Shown: positions 1-7,258 of the stretch, in pieces | How positions within the stretch are numbered: position 1 is the first letter of the stretch | Layout: every line of letters starts with the position of its first letter | Source of the DNA: UBA1756 sp045132235 | GTDB taxonomy: Bacteria > Bacteroidota > Bacteroidia > Bacteroidales > WCHB1-69 | Direction of reading: 5' to 3' | DNA: 64,000 nt | NCBI GenBank assembly: GCA_045132235.1 | Contig: JBGURX010000006.1 | Span: 1 to 64,000 of the forward strand | The notes under the pieces: generated by a model | The model's input: the letters and a program-made list of their open reading frames with translations, nothing else | Told to the model about the DNA's origin: nothing | Database searches by the model: none | Translations under genes and position numbers: made by a program

Positions 1-1263
1 CCTGTCATCAAGGCATTTCAAGAGGAGAAACTTCGCGAGGAGCTGCAATATCTGAAGGCTCACTCGAAATTTTACCAGAATCTTTTCAAAAAAGAGCATA
101 TTGACATCGACAAAATCAAAACACTGGAAGACCTGCAGTGCATTCCCGTCACCACCAAAGAGGACCTGCAACTGCACAACGAGGAGTTCTTCTGTGTGGA
201 GAAAAGCAAGATTGCGGACTACATCACCACCTCGGGCACGCTGAGCGACCCAACCACCTTCGCCATGACCCAGCGCGACCTCGAACGGTTGGCCTACAAC
301 GAAGCCATCTCGTTCACTTGCGCCGGCGGCCACCCGGGCGAAATCTACCAGCTGATGACCACCATCGACAAGCGCTTCATGGCCGGATTGGCCTACTTCC
401 TCGGCATCATCAAGATGGGCGGCAGCGTGATCCGCGTGGGCAACGGTATCCCCGAACTGCAGTGGGACACCATCCGCCGCATGAAACCCGATGCCATCAT
501 CTGCGTTCCCTCCTTCATTCTGAAAATCATCCAGTACGCAGAGAAAAATGGCATCGATTACCGCAACTCTTCCATCAAAAAAGCGGTATGTATCGGTGAA
601 AATCTTCGTAATCAGGATTTTACATTAAATCTTTTGGGAAATAAAATCAAGGAGAAATGGGATATTGAACTTTTCTCCACCTACGCCTCCACCGAGATGG
701 GCACTACCTTCTGCGAGTGCGAAGCCGGCAAAGGCGGCCACCACCACCCGGAACTCATCATCTGCGAACTGCTGGATGAGAACGACATGCCCGTCCCCGA
801 AGGCGAGGCCGGCGAACTTACCGTGACCACCCTCGGCGTGGAAGGAATGCCCCTGCTGCGCTTCAAGACCGGCGACATCGCCCGCTTCCACTACGAGCCC
901 TGCTCCTGCGGTCGCACCACCATGCGCATCAGTCCCATCATCGGCCGCAAGAACCAGATGATTAAGCTGAAAGGCACCACCCTCTACCCCGCCACCATCT
1001 TCGACGTGCTCGACAATGTAGATTATGTGGAGAACTACATCGTGGAGGTGAGCTCCAACGAAATCGGTACCGACAGCGTGACCGTCATCATCGGCTGCAA
1101 CAACCCCGACGAGGAAGAGGTGACCAAAGACCTGAAAGACCGCTTCCGCGCCCGTCTGCGCGTGGCCCCCGACATCCGCTTCGACAGCATCGACCACATC
1201 CGCAGCATCCAGATGCCCGAGACCAAGAGAAAGCCCGTTAAATTTATTGATAACCGCAAATAG
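1..1263 (+). CDS. PaaK-type acyl-CoA ligase (phenylacetate-CoA ligase family), 5'-truncated by window edge
   Basis: The frame is open from base 1, so the N-terminus lies outside the window; the first codons (YLKAHSKFYQNLF and PVTTKEDL) already match the helical start of PaaK-like enzymes. Members of this ANL-superfamily branch activate an aromatic or other carboxylic acid with ATP to an acyl-adenylate and pass it to CoA in the cytoplasm. Visible motifs, counted from the first codon here, are the phosphate-binding loop TTSGTLSDPT near 76-85, YASTEMGT near 228-235, the ribose-binding KTGDIA near 289, and the C-terminal GRKNQMIKLKGTTLYP lid. PaaK enzymes are about 430 residues, so about 10 residues are missing. 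The next gene, an acyltransferase, starts 6 bp downstream, which suggests one operon, with the acyl-CoA possibly feeding the acyltransferase. The acid substrate cannot be read from sequence; phenylacetate is only the family name. Confidence 0.9.
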   Translation, partial: PVIKAFQEEKLREELQYLKAHSKFYQNLFKKEHIDIDKIKTLEDLQCIPVTTKEDLQLHNEEFFCVEKSKIADYITTSGTLSDPTTFAMTQRDLERLAYNEAISFTCAGGHPGEIYQLMTTIDKRFMAGLAYFLGIIKMGGSVIRVGNGIPELQWDTIRRMKPDAIICVPSFILKIIQYAEKNGIDYRNSSIKKAVCIGENLRNQDFTLNLLGNKIKEKWDIELFSTYASTEMGTTFCECEAGKGGHHHPELIICELLDENDMPVPEGEAGELTVTTLGVEGMPLLRFKTGDIARFHYEPCSCGRTTMRISPIIGRKNQMIKLKGTTLYPATIFDVLDNVDYVENYIVEVSSNEIGTDSVTVIIGCNNPDEEEVTKDLKDRFRARLRVAPDIRFDSIDHIRSIQMPETKRKPVKFIDNRK

Positions 1264-1269
1264 ACCGAC

Positions 1270-2403
1270 ATGGAGCAGAACTTTGATGAAATCCGTCCCT
1301 ACAGCGACGCTGAAATACCAGCGGCTGCACAACGCGTGGCCAACAGCCCCTATCTTCCCTCTATCGTCGATTACCTCTTCCCCGGACAACCCGTTGAAAA
1401 GGTACAGCAAATCTTCCGGAACTTTCGTACCGTCAACGACTTCCAGACCACTATCATGTACCCGGCCATCCACTCCATCTTGGACAAAACCTCCGATGGC
1501 CTCACCGCCAGCGGATTCGACACCCTAAAGGACGGGAAAAACCGCATGTTCATCTCCAACCACCGCGACATCCTGCTGGACGCCGCCATCCTGCAAACCC
1601 TCCTCTTCGACCATGGCCTCGACACCTCCGAAATCACCTTCGGCAGCAACCTTATGCAGGGGGAACTGGTGGTGGACATCGGAAAAATGAACAAGATGTT
1701 CCGTATCATGCGCGGCGGCCCCATCCGCGACTTCTATAAAAACTCCATACACGTCTCCTCCTATATGCGTTACGCCATCACCGACAAACACCAATCGGTG
1801 TGGATCGCCCAGCGCAACGGCAGAACCAAAGACGGCGACGACAAAACCGACATGGCCGTGCTCAAAATGTTCGCCCTCAGCAGCGACAAAGAGTTTGTGG
1901 ACAACCTGTCGGAACTCAACATCACCCCGATGGTGGTGTCGTACGAATACGACCCTTGCGACTTCCTGAAAACCCAGGAACTCTTCATCTCAAGATACCA
2001 GAAGTATGAAAAAGAACCCGGGGAAGACCTGCACAGCATCATCCACGGCATCAAACAATTCAAAGGTCATATCCACTTCGCCATCTCCCACGCCATCTCC
2101 CAAGAGGAACTGGATTTCTGCAACCATTTCGATAGAAATAAAAAATTCGAGCATCTCGCCGAAATCATCGATAAAAGAGTATATCTCAACTACAAACTCT
2201 GGCCAACCAACTACATCGCTTACGAACTGCTGAATCAAACTTATCGCTACAAAGACCAGTACACGCAGGAGCAAATGGACAACTTTGTTGAGTATATGAA
2301 TCAGGGTTTGGCCTCATTAGTGGGAGACCCGAGCGAGCTGCGCGAAATCTTCCTCGGCATCTACGCCAACCCCGTGGTCAATTACGAGCGGCTGTTCTTG
2401 TAG
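1270..2403 (+). CDS. Glycerol-phosphate/lysophospholipid-type acyltransferase (PlsC-like family)
   Basis: This 377-residue cytoplasmic protein belongs to the large Bacteroidetes family annotated as glycerol acyltransferases. The catalytic block is ISNHRDILLDAA at 95-106; H98 and D104 would be the charge-relay pair, one residue wider than the classical HX4D. A second block with basic residues, AQRNGRTKDGDD near 180-191, sits where PlsC enzymes carry the EGTRS phosphate-binding motif. There is no signal peptide and no obvious transmembrane span, so it is probably peripheral to the inner membrane. It would move an acyl group from acyl-CoA or acyl-ACP to a glycerol-phosphate-like acceptor. It follows the PaaK-like ligase by 6 bp. 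The precise acceptor and position are inferred only at family level; a role in acylating another lipid or a sugar is possible. Confidence 0.75.
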   Translation: MEQNFDEIRPYSDAEIPAAAQRVANSPYLPSIVDYLFPGQPVEKVQQIFRNFRTVNDFQTTIMYPAIHSILDKTSDGLTASGFDTLKDGKNRMFISNHRDILLDAAILQTLLFDHGLDTSEITFGSNLMQGELVVDIGKMNKMFRIMRGGPIRDFYKNSIHVSSYMRYAITDKHQSVWIAQRNGRTKDGDDKTDMAVLKMFALSSDKEFVDNLSELNITPMVVSYEYDPCDFLKTQELFISRYQKYEKEPGEDLHSIIHGIKQFKGHIHFAISHAISQEELDFCNHFDRNKKFEHLAEIIDKRVYLNYKLWPTNYIAYELLNQTYRYKDQYTQEQMDNFVEYMNQGLASLVGDPSELREIFLGIYANPVVNYERLFL

Positions 2404-2410
2404 CGTTCCC

Positions 2411-2419
2411 TACTTTTGC
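2411..2419 (+). promoter_or_regulatory. TAnnTTTGC -7 promoter-like element before the GH3 gene
   Basis: TACTTTTGC fits the Bacteroidetes sigma-ABfr -7 consensus TAnnTTTGC exactly. It ends only 3 nt before the GH3 start codon, so a transcript from it would be nearly leaderless. No TTG -33 box is present at the normal spacing, so this may be chance. Confidence 0.35.
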
Positions 2420-2422
2420 AAC

Positions 2423-4531
2423 ATGAAAAAAATCCTGCTGCTTGCCGCCGTCATCTGTACCCTCCTGCCTGCCAAAATGCTAGGACAGACGGACACGATG
2501 CCCCTTTCCGAGCGGGTGGAGTATATCATTTCTCAACTTACTTTGGACGAAAAGCTCTCGCTGATGGAGCACCACAACCCCGCCATAGAGCGGCTCGGGC
2601 TGCAGGAGTACAGCTGGTGGAACGAGGCCCTGCATGGCGTGGGCCGCAACGGCATCGCCACCGTCTGGCCGATGCCCATCGCCCTCGCCGCCACTTTCGA
2701 CCCGGAGTTGGTAAGGAGTGTGTTTGCCATCACCGCAGCAGAGGCGCGAAGAAAGTACCGTGAAGCCCAGGTTGCCGGCAACTACGGCGACTATGCCGGC
2801 CTCACCTTCTTCACCCCCAACATCAACATCTTCCGAGATCCACGCTGGGGACGCGGCATGGAAACCTACGGTGAAGATCCGTTCCTCACCGCCCAGATGG
2901 GACTTGCCTGCGTCAACGGACTGCAACATGCCAGCACGCTGCCCCTCGACACCGATCGCCCCGACACGTTGCCGCTTTACAATGCCGCCTGCCTCAAGCA
3001 CTTCGCCGTGCATAGCGGCCCCGAGGCCACCCGCCACCAGTTCGATGCCGAGGTGTCGGCCCGCGACCTATGGACCACCTACCTGCCCGCCTTTGAGTAC
3101 ATCATCCAAAACAGCGACGTGCAGCAGGTGATGTGCGCCTACAACCGCCTGAATGGAGCACCGTGCTGTACCAATAAAGAGCTGTTGATAAATATCTTAC
3201 GGAATAAATGGCACTACAACGGGCTGTTGGTCACCGACTGCTGGGCGCTGAACGACTGTTGGGAACGCGACCCGAAAACGCCCCGCCACGAGACGCATGC
3301 TACCGCCGCCCACGCCGCTGCCGATGCATTTGGCAGCGAGGTGGACCTTGAGTGTGGCAGCGGCCTTGCCGCCCTCCGCACCGCTGTGGATTCCGGCTGG
3401 ATCTCCGAAAGCAAAATCGACGAGCATGTGCGCCGCATCCTCACCACCCGCCTACGCATCATGGAAGAGACAACTCAGCCCGTTATTGTCACGGATTACT
3501 TGTTGTGGAATACTTGGGTGGCTTCCCACTCATTGGTACTGCTGAAAAACAATGGTGTGCTTCCGTTACAACCTAAATCTACCCCCATCTTCCTTACGGG
3601 TCCCAACGCCACCGACTCGCTGATGCCGTTGGGCAACTACAACGGCACGCCCCAACACACGGTCACCATACAGGAGGGGCTGAAAAAAGGCAACCGCTTC
3701 ACTCCCTCTCTCAAACGCGCGGATGTGATTGTTTATGCCGGCGGCCTCAGTCCGCAGTTGGAGGGCGAAGAACTGCCTGTAGATACGCCCGGCTTCTACA
3801 AGGGCGACCGCACTTGGATAGAGCTTCCCGAAAATCAGATACAAGATCTGAAAAGGCTGAAAGCAACGGGAAAACCTGTTGTACTGCTGCTTTGCACGGG
3901 AAGTGCCATTGCCTTGGAGGAGGTAGAACCGCTGGTGGATGCCATCCTCGTGTGCTGGTACGGCGGACAAGACATGGGTACGAGCATTTCACACGCTCTA
4001 AATGGAAAGTGTGACGTTTTCGGACGGCTGCCCGTCACCTTCTATCGCTCTACGAAACAGTTGCCCGACTTCGACAGTTACGACATGCACGGGCGCACCT
4101 ACCGCTATATGGAGGAAGAGCCGCTCTACCCCTTCGGGTATGGACTTTCCTATTCCGACTTCTCCCTTTCCGAAGTGTCTTTCAACTCTCAAACACTTAC
4201 TGTCAATGGAAAAATAAATTGCAACAATTCTAAAATAGATAATACGAAGAACGATGATTTGCCCATCATCAGTAGAACGGTGGTGCAATGCTATCTTTCC
4301 ACTCCCGATGTGGCCGGCAGTCCTAAAAAATCATTGGTGGGGTTTCAGAAGTTCTATCTTCTGGAGGGGTATTCCTATGATTTCCAAATCAACCTCGATC
4401 CCTTCTGGCTGCGGGTATTTGATGAGGAGAGCCAAGAGATGGTGGAACCGCCTGCCGGTACCCGTTTTGTATTGGAGGTGGGCTTCAGCAGCGCCGACCC
4501 TGAGGCGAAAAAATTGGAATTTACTTGGTAA
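2423..4531 (+). CDS. Secreted glycoside hydrolase family 3 (beta-xylosidase/beta-glucosidase)
   Basis: The 702-residue product starts with a signal peptide (MKKILLLAAVICTLLPAKMLG, cleavage near residue 21), so it acts in the periplasm or outside the cell. The N-terminal TIM-barrel is recognisable from EYSWWNEALHGVGRNG (about 59-74), FRDPRWGRGMETYGEDP (about 138-154), LKHFAVHSGPEATRH and LLVTDCWALNDCW. D272 in VTDCW is the expected nucleophile. The second alpha/beta domain carries LEGEELPVDTPGFYKGDR (about 445-462), the region supplying the general acid/base in bacterial xylosidases, and a fibronectin-III-like C-terminus follows YPFGYGLSY. The WWNEALHG and EGEE blocks resemble xylan beta-xylosidases of Bacteroides, so release of xylose or glucose from hemicellulose oligosaccharides is likely. 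Its stop directly abuts the stop of the opposing GH114 gene. No SusC/SusD pair or hybrid sensor is nearby, so this is not a classical polysaccharide utilisation locus. Confidence 0.9.
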   Translation: MKKILLLAAVICTLLPAKMLGQTDTMPLSERVEYIISQLTLDEKLSLMEHHNPAIERLGLQEYSWWNEALHGVGRNGIATVWPMPIALAATFDPELVRSVFAITAAEARRKYREAQVAGNYGDYAGLTFFTPNINIFRDPRWGRGMETYGEDPFLTAQMGLACVNGLQHASTLPLDTDRPDTLPLYNAACLKHFAVHSGPEATRHQFDAEVSARDLWTTYLPAFEYIIQNSDVQQVMCAYNRLNGAPCCTNKELLINILRNKWHYNGLLVTDCWALNDCWERDPKTPRHETHATAAHAAADAFGSEVDLECGSGLAALRTAVDSGWISESKIDEHVRRILTTRLRIMEETTQPVIVTDYLLWNTWVASHSLVLLKNNGVLPLQPKSTPIFLTGPNATDSLMPLGNYNGTPQHTVTIQEGLKKGNRFTPSLKRADVIVYAGGLSPQLEGEELPVDTPGFYKGDRTWIELPENQIQDLKRLKATGKPVVLLLCTGSAIALEEVEPLVDAILVCWYGGQDMGTSISHALNGKCDVFGRLPVTFYRSTKQLPDFDSYDMHGRTYRYMEEEPLYPFGYGLSYSDFSLSEVSFNSQTLTVNGKINCNNSKIDNTKNDDLPIISRTVVQCYLSTPDVAGSPKKSLVGFQKFYLLEGYSYDFQINLDPFWLRVFDEESQEMVEPPAGTRFVLEVGFSSADPEAKKLEFTW

Positions 4532-5518
4532 TTATTCGTAATACTCAAACGCATCCACAATATCCAAATAAACCCCATCGAAGTCGGCGGCAAGAATGCG
4601 GTTCAAGTAGCTATCCCCTGCCCCGCAAATAATCTCCTGCCAGTCGGAATACCAGTACCGCACCTTATAATTTCCTTTCCATGACGGATTTTCGCGGTCC
4701 AGCCATACCGGCTTGTGCCGCTTCCACGACGACTGCCAGTAATACCGGTAATCCTCCGCCTCTCCAATTGACATATAGCAAATGACTAACCGCTTGCCGC
4801 CATTTGCCTTTTGTTTCAATCTCTCTATCTCATCCTTTGTAAAAGCCGTTCCCTCCTTGAAAAACAAATCCATGATAATCACATCATAATTGGTGGAAGA
4901 AAGGGCTTCTATAAAAGAGTTTTTACTATTAAATCTTTCATTATTAAGAAGATAAAGAAAATTCTGCGCATCACTGAGATGAAGAATATCCTGTGCATTC
5001 TCGTGCGGCGGCGCCCCGTCAGGAATCACATCCAGCTCGCGACTCGGGGCAGCAAACGAAATGAAACCTTCCGCGTCGCAGCGACTGCGGGCATCGGCCA
5101 CATAATCGGCACGGCTGCAATAGTCCGTTACAAGCACACTCTTCCCGGCCTGATGCGAACGGCGGAGATACGACAGCAGATATTTCGTCTCATTCGCCAT
5201 TGTAGGCTTATTATCGGCCGAATAGCCGTAGTAAAGATCTTCCTGCCCATGCCCGTCAATGGCGGCCAAATATGAGGCAGAAAGCGGCGAATCCGCACCC
5301 TCCCCTGTCGTCACCAACTCAATGCCGTTTTGCGGAATCACAATGAAATCCCCGTCCTGCTCGCGCGCCGTCTCGCTGATGCGAACCACAAACTCCCGCA
5401 TCGCCTGCCGATAGTCGTCGCATGATTCTTTCTCCCGTTCACAAGCCATCATTAGCAAGACAAACAACAGATTGAAACCGAGCAATATTTTGCGTGAATA
5501 CAGAACCGTCAACTTCAT
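4532..5518 (-). CDS. GH114/TM1410-type lipoprotein (putative endo-alpha-1,4-polygalactosaminidase)
   Basis: This 328-residue protein has a lipoprotein signal peptide with lipobox LMMAC (Cys26), so it is expected on the outer membrane or in the periplasm. The C-terminal half carries the signature of the GH114/TM1410 TIM-barrel family: NYDVIIMDLFF, KRLVICYMSIGEAEDYRYYW (about 237-256), NPSWKGNYKVRYW, and the terminal DFDGVYLDIVDAFEYY. The acidic residues at the strand ends (MD, GEAED, YLDIVD) are the probable catalytic or sugar-binding groups. Family members cleave alpha-1,4-linked galactosamine polymers, as found in fungal walls and some bacterial exopolysaccharides. The N-terminal half has a matching pattern (DFIVIPQNG, LYYGYSADN, VLVTDYCS), consistent with an intact barrel. 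It lies downstream of the OmpA gene on the same strand but beyond a terminator. Activity on galactosamine polymers is inferred; many homologues are untested. Confidence 0.75.
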   Translation of the reverse strand: MKLTVLYSRKILLGFNLLFVLLMMACEREKESCDDYRQAMREFVVRISETAREQDGDFIVIPQNGIELVTTGEGADSPLSASYLAAIDGHGQEDLYYGYSADNKPTMANETKYLLSYLRRSHQAGKSVLVTDYCSRADYVADARSRCDAEGFISFAAPSRELDVIPDGAPPHENAQDILHLSDAQNFLYLLNNERFNSKNSFIEALSSTNYDVIIMDLFFKEGTAFTKDEIERLKQKANGGKRLVICYMSIGEAEDYRYYWQSSWKRHKPVWLDRENPSWKGNYKVRYWYSDWQEIICGAGDSYLNRILAADFDGVYLDIVDAFEYYE

Positions 5519-5534
5519 GAATATAAGATTACAT

Positions 5535-5564
5535 TAAATAAAAAAGGGTGACCATTGGCCACCC
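5535..5564 (-). terminator. Rho-independent terminator after the OmpA-family gene
   Basis: Arms AAGGGTG (5542-5548) and CACCCTT (5558-5564) form a 7-bp stem, with two further C-G pairs above a single mismatch. On the minus strand the hairpin is followed by TTTTTTATTT. It lies 20 bp past the OmpA stop and before the GH114 lipoprotein gene. Confidence 0.8.
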
Positions 5565-5584
5565 TTCAATTATTTCAGGAAGAA

Positions 5585-7174
5585 CTATTCTCTCACCTTG
5601 ATACGGATAATAGCAGCTCTGTGCTCCTCTAATGAGGAATCCGTGATGTTGTCGTTGTTCTCCTTGTCGGCATTGGTGTAAGAGTGAAGTTCGATCTGAG
5701 CCGGATCAACACCCTTTTCCTCCACAAAGAGACGCTTGATGCTTTCCGCTCTTCTCTGGGCGAGGTCACGGTTGTGTTCTTCAGGTCCGAGCTTGCAGGT
5801 GTAACCCTCAATCACAAGACCGAGTTTCGGGTTGTTCTTCAGCTTGGTGGCAGCTTTGTCAATGAAGTCGCCGCTTTCATTAATCTTCGGAACATCCTTG
5901 TCAAGGTCGAACAAAATCTTGATGTTTTCAAGGTCTTCGGCCAAAGACTTCACCTCTTTCTCTTCTTTCTTGCTCAGTTTGTCACCATTTTCCTTGGTGT
6001 CGGGGCAGGAAGGAACAATGTAGATGTACTCGGTGTTGCGGTCGCAAGCGTTGCAAGTGTCATCCAGATACTTCTGAGCAGCCTCAGTCATCTTTCTGTA
6101 GAATTTCTTACGGGCAGACTCTTCAGACTGGCCACAAGCATTGATGTGGATACCCACCTTCACACCCACCTGCAGGTTATGCCAGTGGAAATTGCCAATC
6201 ACATCCTCGCGAAGCACATTGGTCGTGTTGGACTGTGTGCTGGTGGAATAGTTGGAAAGAACTTCTTGGTCATAAAGGATGTCATAATTGGAACCCAGAA
6301 GTCCGTTGTAGGTGAATTTATGAATATCCGTGGTAGGCTCGCAAAGATAATGTCTGTTTTCAGCCTTCGGAAGAATGTCGAGGAAACCATAGGTGCAGTA
6401 AAGACCAACATAGAAGTCGGTTTTGTTGTTCAGTCTGAAAATTGCACCAAAGTCGCCCTGAAGGTCGAAAGAACATCTCAATTTAGCGGAACCATTGCCT
6501 TCAATGGTGTACTCATCGAATCCGTGATCAACAACATAGGGCTGTTCCCATGTGACATTATAATAGGCATCATAACCTTTGGTCTCCAACGTACCATCCA
6601 AAATTCTAGAACGGTTGTAGATGGGGAACCAACCACGAAGACCGAGTTGAGCATAGAGACCGATTTTGGGATTTTGTTTGAAACGATACTCCCAAACTGC
6701 GGTCAACGGAACCTCTACCGCATAAATTACCTGCTTTTCAATCATATTCTTCGTTTCATAGAGGTAATCGTATTTGGTATTATGCTCTGAATACTCACTA
6801 TACTGAGGATCGTCATAATCGCGGATGATTCCAGCGATGTTCATATTGGTACGAGTGGCCAAACGCTGGAAACCAACGCCTAAGCCAAGTCCCCAATGCT
6901 GGTCGAACATATAAGCATACCCCAGCTCAATCGTATGAGCACAAGGATGACTCATATAATTCTTGATACCATAACGGGCGCCATCTAAACCAGGAATCCT
7001 GTGGTGAATGTCGTTCATGAAAGCACCGCCCACATGCACATACACGCGGTGATGGCAAACTGAATCAACAACCATCGAGTCTTGCTGCACCATTTCATCA
7101 TCGATATCCTGTGCTTGAGTATAGCCGATGAAAGCTGTCAAGATAAGACCGATTAAAAATAATTGCTTTTTCAT
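5585..7174 (-). CDS. OmpA-family outer-membrane protein with N-terminal beta-barrel
   Basis: A 529-residue product is obtained from the ATG at 7174, which gives a compact signal peptide (MKKQLFLIGLILTAFIGYTQAQ). An in-frame ATG at 7198 would add eight residues. Residues 30 to about 360 alternate hydrophobic and aromatic positions (VYVHVGGAF, HTIELGYAYMF, GLGLGVGFQRL, DFYVGLYCTYGFLD) as in an outer-membrane barrel. Residues about 418-525 form an OmpA peptidoglycan-binding domain: IKILFDLDKDVPKI, IEGYTC, and HNRDLAQRRAESIKRLF near 460-476, in which the N, L and R that contact diaminopimelate are kept. A short segment with several Cys (CGQSEE, CNACDRN, SCPDTKE) links the two parts. It would tie the outer membrane to the cell wall. 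It lies immediately downstream of the giant Ig-repeat gene on the same strand, separated by a terminator-like hairpin, and may serve as its anchor or assembly partner; that link is inference. Confidence 0.88.
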   Translation of the reverse strand: MKKQLFLIGLILTAFIGYTQAQDIDDEMVQQDSMVVDSVCHHRVYVHVGGAFMNDIHHRIPGLDGARYGIKNYMSHPCAHTIELGYAYMFDQHWGLGLGVGFQRLATRTNMNIAGIIRDYDDPQYSEYSEHNTKYDYLYETKNMIEKQVIYAVEVPLTAVWEYRFKQNPKIGLYAQLGLRGWFPIYNRSRILDGTLETKGYDAYYNVTWEQPYVVDHGFDEYTIEGNGSAKLRCSFDLQGDFGAIFRLNNKTDFYVGLYCTYGFLDILPKAENRHYLCEPTTDIHKFTYNGLLGSNYDILYDQEVLSNYSTSTQSNTTNVLREDVIGNFHWHNLQVGVKVGIHINACGQSEESARKKFYRKMTEAAQKYLDDTCNACDRNTEYIYIVPSCPDTKENGDKLSKKEEKEVKSLAEDLENIKILFDLDKDVPKINESGDFIDKAATKLKNNPKLGLVIEGYTCKLGPEEHNRDLAQRRAESIKRLFVEEKGVDPAQIELHSYTNADKENNDNITDSSLEEHRAAIIRIKVRE

Positions 7175-7210
7175 AATATTGATGTATTTAATTTTCATAT
7201 CTAAAATGAC

Positions 7211-7255
7211 TAAACCATTGGTCTTAGCAGCCGGAGCTGCTAAGACCTTGGTCTA
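7211..7255 (-). terminator. Terminator-like hairpin after the giant Ig-repeat gene
   Basis: GGTCTTAGCAGC (7220-7231) and GCTGCTAAGACC (7236-7247) are a perfect 12-bp inverted repeat around a CGGA loop. An outer arm (TAGACCA against TGGTTTA on the minus strand) can extend it. It lies 12 bp beyond the giant gene stop. The U-rich tail is poor (GGTTTAGTCATTTTAG), so it may only attenuate transcription and let some read into the OmpA gene. Confidence 0.7.
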
Positions 7256-7258
7256 ACA

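Noticed and set aside
625..1473. 282-codon minus-strand open frame across the PaaK-like and acyltransferase genes.
   Set aside because: It is a shadow of two well-supported genes in GC-rich DNA, with a low-complexity His/Val/Gly translation and no recognisable motif.
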